Source: a virus. From it: a stretch of DNA of 58,954 bases. Positions within the stretch are counted from its first letter, which is position 1. Every line of letters starts with the position of its first letter. A program made the translations under genes and the position numbers. The notes under the pieces are model-generated. The model was given only the letters and a program-made list of their open reading frames with translations, was not told the origin of the DNA and did no database searches. This document shows positions 47,445 to 56,800 of the stretch, one piece after another. The stretch spans positions 1-58,954 of IMG/VR virus record IMGVR_UViG_3300022413_000001; one strand, given 5' to 3'.

Positions 47445-50400
47445 GCCTACTGCTCCTGATTCTGTCGGCAGTGACCAGCTACGCGGCGACTGGTGCCCCT
47501 GCCCCGCCCCTATTTGATGGAGGAACCGGGTCTGCCGCGACGCACTGGGCGACGCCAGGAGGCCCGAACGGGGCAGGAGAGGCGTGCACCGAGGGGGACC
47601 CATGTGGCCTCGATGAAGCGACCAGCCGCGCGTTCGCGAATCACACTGTCATGCTCAAGGACGGCGATTATAATAACGAAGAAATCCGCACTGTCCGCGA
47701 CGGCACAGCAGGCAATCACATCATTTTCAAAGCCGAGAACTCCCGGCTTGCCCGCATCATCACGAACGATCAAAACCCGGTCCTCATCTCTCACGACTAT
47801 ATTACTATCCAGGGCCTCTACATCACCGATAATGCCAATGGTGATGAGGCCGACGCGGGGATTCGCCTCGCGTTTCAGGGCGGGAATCATCATATCATCA
47901 TTGACGACGTCCATATCTTTCACACCGGCGATGTCAATATCCGGGCCACGGGAAACACCACTCAGGACAATGACATTATCATCCGCAACTCCTTATTGGA
48001 CGGATGCGGGTACAACACGACGCAAAACCCGGATCCCAAAAATGACGTAGACGGTGAATGTATCTATATGGGCGGCGGTGGCGCGGGCGGCGTCGACAAC
48101 GTCATGATTTATGACAATGAAATTCGGGATTGGACCTCAAACTCAATCGACATGAAGGCGAATGTTACCGATGTTTGGATCTACGGCAATATCATCCACA
48201 GCTCCGTTGATCATGCGGTCCATGGGGCGCCGTCCGTGGTCGAGGATGGAGCGGTTCATCTCATCGGTTCTGATGTCTATTTTTACAACAATATACTCTT
48301 TAATCTCGATGGCGGTAACCGAGTCTTCCGGACGCGGGCACCAAACAACGGGCAAGTTTATGTTTATAACAACGTCATTTATGATGCCCCAAACGTCAAC
48401 GAGTTTTTCGAAGCCGACTCGGGTAACGGCGATGGGTTCTTGTTTAACAACACGTTGTGGGATTTGAATTCTTACGCGGTTGACGGTACTGGGTATAACC
48501 TCACCGTTAACAACAATCTGGGGGTTGGGACGGGAGATGGTCTGACGATCGCGCAGATGAATGCCAATTGGTTCGTCAACGCGGCGGCTGGGCAGTTTCA
48601 GCTCACGGCCAACGCCACGTTGGCGATCGATGCGGCTGATACTGACCCCTTTTCCGCCACTGATCATGATGGAGCGGCAATCAGTGGAGCAGAGAGGGAT
48701 GTGGGCGCCTACGAGTTCTCTGGGGCGATCACCATGGCTGCACTAAACGCAGCCATTGATGCGGCTGGCCCTGGTGCAGTTATTACGGTTGCCGACAACA
48801 CCTACAACAATCCCGGTGAAATCCTGATTGACCATGACGATAATTGCACGCAGGCGGCACCGTGTACCATCATGGCCGAAACCACAGGGCAGTGGATTAT
48901 CACCGGGAACACGTCCGGATTTAAAGTGAATGGCGATTGGTGGATCATCAAGGGCTTTGTGGTGCAAAACCAAACAGGACATCTCAACAGCGGCTGGATG
49001 GAGATGTACAGCGCCCAAAACGTCGTGGTAGAGGATTGCCGGTTTACGGGTCAGACTGGAGGGTGGGATTTTGCCTTTACCTTCGGCAACGAACCCGACG
49101 TCGAGCAGGGTTTGAACATCACAGTTCAGGACTGCGAGTTTGACAACTGGGCTGGGGCCGACAATTGGATTTTTGACTGGAACGTGCGGAGCAACAACCA
49201 TATCCATACTGGACTCATATGGCGCCGCAATCATATGCACGATCTGAACTTTGACGCCGGGTCTGCCCTGGGTGCGAACAACCTGGGGAATTTCGTAGGC
49301 CGCGCAGGTACAGACTGCGATGGCCTGTTCGAGGATAATATTTGGGAACGCATCTCGGCAGACAACCCTCAAGACAATTGTTTCTTCCACCCGAAGTGCT
49401 CCGGGCTCACCTTTAAAAATGAGATCTTTCGGGACTCTCCAGAATGTGCCATTCGCCTGCGCCAAGGTTATGGTAATGTGCTCGATGGGAACCTGTTCGA
49501 AAACCTCGACGTGGATTTCAACACGGCTCAGGTCTGGGTGTCAGGTGGCGAGCACAAAATCATCAACAACGTATTTAATCCCAAAGGGGGATCGAAGGCG
49601 TGCTTGGAACTGACGGAGGGCTGCATCCTGGCCAGCGCGACAGACGCGGAGTGTTCCACGGAGGCCGATCCAGATAACGACTGTCATTATATTGCGTCAA
49701 GCGGCACGATCATCGCTAACAATACGTTTATCGGCTGCGATACCGAGTCAGTCGATCTCAATGAGGGCGCCAGCTCCAACCAGTGCGATCCAGTCAATGT
49801 CTGCCCACAGCAGAACATCCTGGAAAACAATATCTTGTATCACAACAACGGCGGCGTTGCCTTTCGGGATGCAGGGTGCACTCAGCAAACGGTGGACGAC
49901 AATTTATTTCATCTGGCGGGTGGCGCAACAGTCGGCTTACAGGGTACACGCGCCGACTTTGACAACCCGGATTTTGTCGATGTCGGGGGAGATAATTTCA
50001 ATCTCACCGGGACGTCACCGGCCATTGATGCCGGTCATAATGTAGCGGGAACCACCCTCGATGCGTTCGATATTCTCGGCGTCGCACGACCGCAGGGAGG
50101 AGAGTACGATTTCGGGGCGTATGAGTTCGATGGCGCGGACATGACGCCTCCCTGTGTGCCTCAAAACCTGGTTGCGATGGCGGTTTCCTCGACTCAGATT
50201 GATCTGACCTGGGACGCTTGCCCGGAACCGGATTTACAAGATTATATAGTGCAGAGATGCATCGGATCTGGATGTAGCGATTGGGCAACGGTTGCGGTTC
50301 GGATTCCCCCCTCGTTCAGCAACACCAGCCTGACGCCCGGGCTGGTGCATGTCTACCGGGTGCAGTCACGGGATACGACTGGCAACCTGTCCGCATTCTC

Positions 50401-52069
50401 GGCTACGGCAGAGGCCACCCCGAGCACTTTTTATTATCTTGACCCGGTGTCAGGGGTTGATCAGGCAGGGTGCGGACTGGGTATTGGGGCAGCCGCATGC
50501 GCGACATGGGCGACACTCAATACAGAGGTGACGCCAGCGGCTGGCGATATCGTCTGCCTGCTCAATCCCAGCGGGACGGGCGAGTTGAACGAAAAAATCG
50601 ATCTCACTGCGGCCAATTCTGGCACGTCTGGTAATCCGCTTGTTCTGGATGGGCAATGTGGAGGTCAGTCCGCCAAAGGCATTGTTGATGGAACGGGGGT
50701 CACCATACCGGCATTTGAAGGATTAGTTTTTCTGGCCACGAACACAAATTATGTGCATCTCAAAAACCTGGAAATTCGAGATTCGGATGACGAGCACTGT
50801 GTCCTAGCCTGGGGTATCGGGACGGTAATGGACAATCTGACGGTACATGATTGCGGCGGTCCAACGCAGGGAAGCGGCATCCTTTTCGAAGTTGCCACAT
50901 CACCCACGTTTAACGTGGTGCGAAATTCTGAGATATATAACACATATAAAGGGGGCATTGTTTGCTGGCAGGTTTCAGGTGGGTACTTCTTGTTTGAAAA
51001 GAATGTGGTGCACGATATTGGAGGGAACAGCAATTTTGATGGAATCGAGACAGTAGATTGTGACTACGTGGTGGTGCAGGACAATACGGTTTACTCGGTA
51101 GGGCCATCGGGGGACCTGATCGATATTGGTGGGAATCTTGCGAGTCCTGTTAACCATGTTGTGGTGCAACGCAATCTGGCTTATCGTGGCCCGGTACTCA
51201 CCAATGCGACTGATTTGAAAGTCAACCGAGAACCCGAATTTGTGATTGTGCGGCATAACCGATTCCGGTATGCAGGCATGGAATTTTATGAGCCTGCCTT
51301 AGCAGGTGCAGCAAACAAATTTAAGATGTATCATAACACCATCACCGAGACCGGAATGGACCTTGTCAATCAGAACGGCAGGACTCTGAGGTGGTGGAAC
51401 GGTGACGGGCAGTTTTTCGGCGTCGAGGCCAAAAATAATGCGTTTATTCTATCAGATAATTATCTGATAGAGTTTCAACCCAACAATGACGATGGCAGTT
51501 TTTCGATTATCAAAATGGTCGGGAATGCCTACAAGTTTGGCTTTCGGGGATTTCTCTGGCACGATCCCAGTGGACCCAAGGAATATGCTCCTAATGCGGC
51601 AGGATATGCCGCATGGCGGAGCGAACAGGGGCAGGAACCGGGAGGCGGAGTACTCACCACGCAGACCCTCTCGCAATTATTCGTCAATGTTGCCACTTAC
51701 GATTTTACCCCTACTGCGGTTAGTGATCTGATTGACGCAGGGGTCCCGCTCACTACGACCACTAGTGCGGGAACGGGGACGGATGTCACTGTTGTTGACA
51801 GCACCTATTTTTTTGATGGCTATGGACTCACTCAGGGCGATAGTGTTCAAATCGGTAGCAACCCTCCGGTTCAGATCTCATCAATTAACGAGGGGGCACA
51901 CACCCTGACCCTCGCAACGTCTATCTCGTGGTCAACAGGTGACAGTGTAAATCTGCCGTTCTCTGGTGCTGCTCCGGATATCGGAGCGATTGAGTTTGTG
52001 GGAACCCCTGCACTGCCCGCTGGGGTGGTGATACAGCCAGGCACGTTTAATGGCGGAACATTCAGGTAA
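47429..52069 (+). CDS. Giant secreted multi-domain beta-helix protein
   Basis: 1546 residues, AGGAGG upstream. Signal peptide MAVVLSLLLLILSAVTSYAA. The body holds three beta-helix blocks, each ending in a DVGAYEFSG, DFGAYEFDG or DIGAIEFVG motif (about 435, 900 and 1525). Between blocks two and three, about 905-995, sits a fibronectin type III-like domain (PPCVPQNLVAMAVSS, HVYRVQSRDTTGN). Many Asn-rich coils (DNIWERISADN, NNTFIGC) and Cys pairs suit export. It probably acts outside the cell or on its surface. No catalytic site is assigned. Confidence 0.75.
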   Translation: MAVVLSLLLLILSAVTSYAATGAPAPPLFDGGTGSAATHWATPGGPNGAGEACTEGDPCGLDEATSRAFANHTVMLKDGDYNNEEIRTVRDGTAGNHIIFKAENSRLARIITNDQNPVLISHDYITIQGLYITDNANGDEADAGIRLAFQGGNHHIIIDDVHIFHTGDVNIRATGNTTQDNDIIIRNSLLDGCGYNTTQNPDPKNDVDGECIYMGGGGAGGVDNVMIYDNEIRDWTSNSIDMKANVTDVWIYGNIIHSSVDHAVHGAPSVVEDGAVHLIGSDVYFYNNILFNLDGGNRVFRTRAPNNGQVYVYNNVIYDAPNVNEFFEADSGNGDGFLFNNTLWDLNSYAVDGTGYNLTVNNNLGVGTGDGLTIAQMNANWFVNAAAGQFQLTANATLAIDAADTDPFSATDHDGAAISGAERDVGAYEFSGAITMAALNAAIDAAGPGAVITVADNTYNNPGEILIDHDDNCTQAAPCTIMAETTGQWIITGNTSGFKVNGDWWIIKGFVVQNQTGHLNSGWMEMYSAQNVVVEDCRFTGQTGGWDFAFTFGNEPDVEQGLNITVQDCEFDNWAGADNWIFDWNVRSNNHIHTGLIWRRNHMHDLNFDAGSALGANNLGNFVGRAGTDCDGLFEDNIWERISADNPQDNCFFHPKCSGLTFKNEIFRDSPECAIRLRQGYGNVLDGNLFENLDVDFNTAQVWVSGGEHKIINNVFNPKGGSKACLELTEGCILASATDAECSTEADPDNDCHYIASSGTIIANNTFIGCDTESVDLNEGASSNQCDPVNVCPQQNILENNILYHNNGGVAFRDAGCTQQTVDDNLFHLAGGATVGLQGTRADFDNPDFVDVGGDNFNLTGTSPAIDAGHNVAGTTLDAFDILGVARPQGGEYDFGAYEFDGADMTPPCVPQNLVAMAVSSTQIDLTWDACPEPDLQDYIVQRCIGSGCSDWATVAVRIPPSFSNTSLTPGLVHVYRVQSRDTTGNLSAFSATAEATPSTFYYLDPVSGVDQAGCGLGIGAAACATWATLNTEVTPAAGDIVCLLNPSGTGELNEKIDLTAANSGTSGNPLVLDGQCGGQSAKGIVDGTGVTIPAFEGLVFLATNTNYVHLKNLEIRDSDDEHCVLAWGIGTVMDNLTVHDCGGPTQGSGILFEVATSPTFNVVRNSEIYNTYKGGIVCWQVSGGYFLFEKNVVHDIGGNSNFDGIETVDCDYVVVQDNTVYSVGPSGDLIDIGGNLASPVNHVVVQRNLAYRGPVLTNATDLKVNREPEFVIVRHNRFRYAGMEFYEPALAGAANKFKMYHNTITETGMDLVNQNGRTLRWWNGDGQFFGVEAKNNAFILSDNYLIEFQPNNDDGSFSIIKMVGNAYKFGFRGFLWHDPSGPKEYAPNAAGYAAWRSEQGQEPGGGVLTTQTLSQLFVNVATYDFTPTAVSDLIDAGVPLTTTTSAGTGTDVTVVDSTYFFDGYGLTQGDSVQIGSNPPVQISSINEGAHTLTLATSISWSTGDSVNLPFSGAAPDIGAIEFVGTPALPAGVVIQPGTFNGGTFR

Positions 52070-52076
52070 AGGAAAT

Positions 52077-52523
52077 ATGGAGCGGATTTACTTAACACGG
52101 ATGATTGCTCCTGGTGAGAACCCGCTATCCCTAGGTCCAGAGTTTTATTTTCTTATAGAGAGCAGACGCTGCTTGCTGATGGATTATCAGGCTCAAAATG
52201 GCGGGGATTACGGAATTACATCATTTGATGCTGACAATGGTGAACCTGTTCTTGCCGTTGCGGATTGGCAGGGAAGAGAGCCAAACATTACGCACGAGAG
52301 TATTGTTCCATTACCCACGACAAATGGCAAGGAAATACTCACTGCGGCAAAAATCAATGAGTTTCATACTAAGATATCTGGCAGATTCAGCCTACCTTTG
52401 GATTTAGAGCCAAAGGCAGGAGATGAGATGGAAACATGGCTTTCTTATCTTGTCAGGCTATGCCCCTCGCACGAGGCTGGGAAGGATTTTTCCCTTGGGA
52501 ACTACAGGGTTAGGGCACGTTAA
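52077..52523 (+). CDS. Hypothetical virion-region protein
   Basis: 148 residues from ATG 52077 (AAAGGAA upstream). No signal peptide. MERIYLTRMIAPGENPLSLG, middle VADWQGREPNITHE, end YLVRLCPSHEAGKDF. Its stop overlaps the start of the next fibre gene. Role unknown; possibly a fibre accessory. Confidence 0.6.
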   Translation: MERIYLTRMIAPGENPLSLGPEFYFLIESRRCLLMDYQAQNGGDYGITSFDADNGEPVLAVADWQGREPNITHESIVPLPTTNGKEILTAAKINEFHTKISGRFSLPLDLEPKAGDEMETWLSYLVRLCPSHEAGKDFSLGNYRVRAR

Positions 52524-54844
52524 TGGCTGTCCAAGCAGACAATTTTGACGGCACACTATCAAATTGGACCATCATTGCAGGCAGTTGGTCTACCAGTTCG
52601 GGTAAGGCTGTCCTTTCTGCATCAGAAGGACGATGCCGCTATTCCAACACATCATTGGCCTCGAATAACTATTTCTCAGAGGTGGAATGGGACTTTGCAA
52701 ACGTGGTCAATAACCAGGGGGGTGGCGCAGCAGCCCGCATCAACACAGGGGGCGCAGACACATTTTATGTGGCAGAGTGGCGATTTCAGTCTGGTGGAAA
52801 CAAACGGTATCTAAGCAAGTTTGTAAATGGGACACGCACGATATTCCACACGTCTGATCAAAATATGTCAACAGGCGATCTGCAGCGTGTTATTTGTAAT
52901 GGGACGACAATTAGCGCACAGTGGAATGGATCACAATATGCCAGCGTAACCGATAGCGCTATTGCTTCTGGCGCAGCGGGTATGTATGGCGTAGCCCCAA
53001 GCGGGGGGCGCTTTATCAGATTCGAGAGGTGGAATGCTGCCGACCTTGCGGCTCCCCCGACAGTGCGTACCCTTTCCATGCCTATCACGATTTCCAGCGT
53101 GACGCCAGCCGTCGATTCGATTCTGGACCGCAACCTTTCTATGATTTTTTTGTCTCAAATTTCCGCCACTCCTAGCGTAGACGCTTTGCTCGAGCGTGGC
53201 CTGTCTGCTCCCTTTACCATTGACAGTACCACACCTGCCATAGACGCGGTATTGTTACGAGGATTGTCCATGTCCTTGACTATGGACAGCTCAACGCCCA
53301 GCGTTGATAGCATCCTGGACAGAGAGCTATCTCTGAGTATGGCGCTTGCAAGTTTTACTCCCGATATCGACATTGACCTGAGCGGGTCCAGGTTGCTGGC
53401 TATGCCTATCACGATTTCCAGCGTGACGCCAGCCGTCGATTCGATTCTGGACCGCAACCTTTCCATGGTCTTTTTGTCTCAAATTTCCGCCACTCCTGTT
53501 GTCGACATTACACTGACTCGCAGCTTATCGGCGCCCTTTACCATCTCAAGCACCACACCTGCCATAGATGCGGTATTGGAGGGTAGCCAAACGGGTATTT
53601 GGGTTAGAACCGTTCAGATGGCCGCAAGAACCACAGTCGGCACACAAGATTTTACCGTTCCAGGGGTTGGAACGCCGAAGGGCTATCTTGCGTTTGCGAC
53701 ATTTGGAGTGAGCAATGGAAGCGTGGTGCCACATGCTATGCTCGCCATTGGAGCAGGTGATGGAACTCGACAATGGGCGTGCCATGGGATAACTGAGCAC
53801 GGACAGATTCTCTCCGATAGTTACCGATGGGGAACGCGGGATGCGTCGATTATCATACCGGACCTCGATGGGTTGGTAGAAGGCAAAGCGAATTTTGTTT
53901 CATTTATCCCAGATGGCATCCAGTTCAATTGGGGACAAGCTCCCACTTCTGCCGTATTGGTGACAATCGTATTGTTTGGAGGTGATAACCTCAGTGTCTA
54001 TGCAGCCGACGATAGCCATACCGGTGCACAAGATGCGTCACAAAGCTATAATGCACCCGGATTTGAGCCTGATTTGCTGATTGTGTCTGGGAATACGTCA
54101 GATTTTGACAATACAGGCACCAATGATTACCGAATAAATCTGGGCTTTAGTTCAAATACGAATCCGATCAGACAAGGTTGCGTGTTTGTAATGGACGACT
54201 CGTCGATAAGCCCTACGGAGTCTTTCGTTCATGCCCACAACAATCGGGTCTATGAAAGCGAATATGATACTGGCTCACGATCGTTGGAAGTCACTGCTTA
54301 CGGGGCAAGTGGTTTTGACTTGACGAAAAGAGGGACATCGATAGCCCGTTTTTTCGGTTATTTAGCGTTAAATATGGGCGGCACTGTGGGGGTTGATGTT
54401 CGAGCATTCACCTCTCCAATTAGCCCGGGTAATTTCTCTAGAACGGATTTTGGTTTCAAGCCTCAATTTGTGATGATCATACCGAGCTTTGTCGATACCC
54501 TGAATAGCATTTTGACTACTGAGGCAGCGGGAGCAGGATCACACGCTGTAGCGGTCGGTGATGCCACCAATCAATACTGTATGAGTATAGCGACAGAAGA
54601 TGATCAGCCTACATCGGATACTCAATCCTTAACTGACAACCAATTAATTAACGTGGCGAGAGGTGATGGGAGCCAGGTGTTTGATGCGTCTCTCAGCACA
54701 TTTGATGCCGCAGGTTATACCCTGAATTTTGCAGTTACGGACGGGACTGCGCGTCATTGGTTTGAATTGGGAATTGAGGAGGATACGGCACCCGTTGTTG
54801 GACCTCATGTCGGATCACTGAGCACAACCGGAGTGGGTCGGTAA
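52523..54844 (+). CDS. Modular tail fibre with TPxxD repeats
   Basis: 773 residues, no signal peptide. Residues 1-175 form a jelly-roll-like (LamG-type) domain (DNFDGTLSNWTIIAGSW, FYVAEWRFQSGGNKR). About 180-352 is an array of TPxxD repeats shared with the 58198 gene, part of it base-identical. The last 420 residues are a large beta domain (VPGVGTPKGYLAFATFG, FEPDLLIVSGN, GFKPQFVMIIPSFVDTL) like many phage tail-fibre heads. It looks like a mosaic fibre in which repeats have been exchanged with its paralogue. Confidence 0.75.
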   Translation: MAVQADNFDGTLSNWTIIAGSWSTSSGKAVLSASEGRCRYSNTSLASNNYFSEVEWDFANVVNNQGGGAAARINTGGADTFYVAEWRFQSGGNKRYLSKFVNGTRTIFHTSDQNMSTGDLQRVICNGTTISAQWNGSQYASVTDSAIASGAAGMYGVAPSGGRFIRFERWNAADLAAPPTVRTLSMPITISSVTPAVDSILDRNLSMIFLSQISATPSVDALLERGLSAPFTIDSTTPAIDAVLLRGLSMSLTMDSSTPSVDSILDRELSLSMALASFTPDIDIDLSGSRLLAMPITISSVTPAVDSILDRNLSMVFLSQISATPVVDITLTRSLSAPFTISSTTPAIDAVLEGSQTGIWVRTVQMAARTTVGTQDFTVPGVGTPKGYLAFATFGVSNGSVVPHAMLAIGAGDGTRQWACHGITEHGQILSDSYRWGTRDASIIIPDLDGLVEGKANFVSFIPDGIQFNWGQAPTSAVLVTIVLFGGDNLSVYAADDSHTGAQDASQSYNAPGFEPDLLIVSGNTSDFDNTGTNDYRINLGFSSNTNPIRQGCVFVMDDSSISPTESFVHAHNNRVYESEYDTGSRSLEVTAYGASGFDLTKRGTSIARFFGYLALNMGGTVGVDVRAFTSPISPGNFSRTDFGFKPQFVMIIPSFVDTLNSILTTEAAGAGSHAVAVGDATNQYCMSIATEDDQPTSDTQSLTDNQLINVARGDGSQVFDASLSTFDAAGYTLNFAVTDGTARHWFELGIEEDTAPVVGPHVGSLSTTGVGR
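53080..53575 (+). repeat. TPxxD repeat DNA shared with the 58198/1 gene
   Basis: 53281-53405 equals 1-125. 53080-53280 matches 58716-58916 with few differences (for example GGC versus GAC near 53206). The unit at 53080-53168 recurs at 53402-53490. This points to recent duplication or gene conversion between two fibre genes. Confidence 0.85.
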
Positions 54845-56433
54845 TGGCAATATTTCAGAAGTTTTTGCTTCCCATGTTGATTGTGCTAGTAGTCACTCTC
54901 CCTCGCTGGGTGGAGGCACAATCCTGTACCCATTACGCAGCAGACAGCCCACAAGGAGTGGGTGACCATACGAGTGAGGCCAATGCTGGAGATGTCAGCA
55001 CGGCATGGGCGAAACTTTCGGCGGGTGATACGCTATGCTTAGTAGATGGGACGTATACGGGTGCGAATTCGATGATTGAGCCGCCCAATGGCATGAGCGG
55101 AACAGCGGGGAATCCTATTACGGTGAAAGCACTGAATGATGGTGGGGCAACACTGAATGGCCAGTTTGCACGTCAACCAGTTGCACTCTATCAAAATGAT
55201 TGGTTTGTTCTAGAGGGATTCAATGCCCATAGCTCAAATAATTCCGTAGTACATATTGCTGGTCCAAGCGGAGGAGGCAATGGATCTGATAATGTGATAG
55301 TTCGTCGTGTAGTGGCGTGGGATGCGCCCTTTGATAGCAACTCTCAAGTATTTGATGTCGATAACAGTCAGGGTGTACTTCTTGAAGATGTAGCTGGGTT
55401 TGGTAGTGGAAGAAAGACATTTGTAGTATATAGATCTGACGATGTAATACTTAGGCGTGCATGGGGTCGCTGGGAGGGATCAAATAGGTCCGGTCCCAAG
55501 GAGGCATTTAGCTTAAGTTACCGATCCTATGATGTTATAGGGGAAAACCTTATTGCGTTTTGGACAGGCGGTTTGGGCGGCGTAACGGATCAACTTTATG
55601 GTGCATTGTCAAGAGATCGATTGGAAGCAAACGATGATCCGTGGGAAGACCCAGATCGTAATTTTGCCGGCAATGTCAAGTTACTCGGAAGCATCGCGTA
55701 TGTTCCTGCAACTGCTTCTCCAAGCCCTGGTTCAGATTTTGGAGGCGTGTTTCTTGGTGGTATGGATTTCCTTGAACTTATTGACGTTGTTTCTTATGTA
55801 AACAAGGCGACTACTAATACTTTTTCATTAGTTAATTGTGGAAGCTGTACCGGCCCGGTGGATAATTTAACCGCTTCTAATCTTACGGCGATTGGAGGAG
55901 ACGGAAGTGCACGTATTGAATCTCAATGGGCGATAAACAACATAGATGAGCGTGCGACAGTAGCACAAGCTGCAAATATATATACCAATCCAACAGGATC
56001 ACGAATATGCTACAATTTTGTTGACGGCACGCTTACCTCCGAACCCCTATGGCCCTGGCCGATGAATCAGCGTATTATTGACGCCATGACTGATGCAGGT
56101 GTGACACCGGTCGATGTGACGGCGACGATTGAGAGTATTTTTGGAACGATTCCAGCAGAATGCCGAAGTGATGCGCAGGGCATGAATCCGGGTTTTGCTG
56201 GCCCTGCAACAGGTCTGGGATTGGCGGGAGCAGGGACGCCTGCCTTTCCTGGGATCTCTACAGGGGTCGGATTGACGGGAGCAGGGACGCCTGCTTTCCC
56301 TGGGCCGTCCACGGGCATCAGCCTGACGGCCTCCGCCACACCTCCCGCGCCTGGGAATTCGACAGGATTAAGCTTGACCGGGAATGCAACCCCGCCGTTT
56401 CCAGGCATACCAACAGGATTGGGTTTCCCATGA
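54844..56433 (+). CDS. Secreted beta-helix protein with Gly/Pro repeats
   Basis: 529 residues; its start overlaps the previous stop (TAATG). A signal peptide (FLLPMLIVLVVTLPRWVEA) precedes CTHYAADSPQGVGDHTS and a pectate-lyase-like beta-helix (DTLCLVDGTYTGANSM, DNVIVRRVVAWD, VILRRAWGR). The last 85 residues are four 18-residue repeats with G-x-G/S-L-x-G/A-x-A/G-TP-x-FPG, probably a flexible stalk. No active site is assigned. Confidence 0.72.
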   Translation: MAIFQKFLLPMLIVLVVTLPRWVEAQSCTHYAADSPQGVGDHTSEANAGDVSTAWAKLSAGDTLCLVDGTYTGANSMIEPPNGMSGTAGNPITVKALNDGGATLNGQFARQPVALYQNDWFVLEGFNAHSSNNSVVHIAGPSGGGNGSDNVIVRRVVAWDAPFDSNSQVFDVDNSQGVLLEDVAGFGSGRKTFVVYRSDDVILRRAWGRWEGSNRSGPKEAFSLSYRSYDVIGENLIAFWTGGLGGVTDQLYGALSRDRLEANDDPWEDPDRNFAGNVKLLGSIAYVPATASPSPGSDFGGVFLGGMDFLELIDVVSYVNKATTNTFSLVNCGSCTGPVDNLTASNLTAIGGDGSARIESQWAINNIDERATVAQAANIYTNPTGSRICYNFVDGTLTSEPLWPWPMNQRIIDAMTDAGVTPVDVTATIESIFGTIPAECRSDAQGMNPGFAGPATGLGLAGAGTPAFPGISTGVGLTGAGTPAFPGPSTGISLTASATPPAPGNSTGLSLTGNATPPFPGIPTGLGFP

Positions 56434-56789
56434 GAAAACTTTTTTGGGTGTTATTGTGCCTCCTTCCATCCCTTGCGTGGGCGGAACCTCTGACGGTTAA
56501 TTACACGGAGCCGGCAGCTCAAGCCGGTGCGCTAGCCAGCACTAAGATTTATTGGTGTATCGGATCGTCATGCACCAATTTTGTACTGGCGCGTAAGACA
56601 GATAATACGTTTGCCATCCAAGCCAGCGATGACGGCAACGGGGGGGATGCAAAAAGCATTGATATTTCCATTCCGCTCAATGAAGCCGACTTGCCTATCA
56701 CGGTAAGAATTGCCGTTACATCAGTCAACACGAGTGGAAATGAGACGGATAAGACGGCGGTTACCGCTACGCATACCTTTAGCCCATAG
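56430..56789 (+). CDS. Secreted FN3-like small protein
   Basis: 119 residues. Signal peptide MRKLFWVLLCLLPSLAWA, then a single beta-sandwich-like domain (LTVNYTEPAAQAGALA, YWCIGSSCTNFVL, ITVRIAVTSVNTSGNE) resembling fibronectin type III. ATGA overlap with the previous gene. Role unknown. Confidence 0.65.
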   Translation: MRKLFWVLLCLLPSLAWAEPLTVNYTEPAAQAGALASTKIYWCIGSSCTNFVLARKTDNTFAIQASDDGNGGDAKSIDISIPLNEADLPITVRIAVTSVNTSGNETDKTAVTATHTFSP

Positions 56790-56800
56790 AGGAGTGGGGG

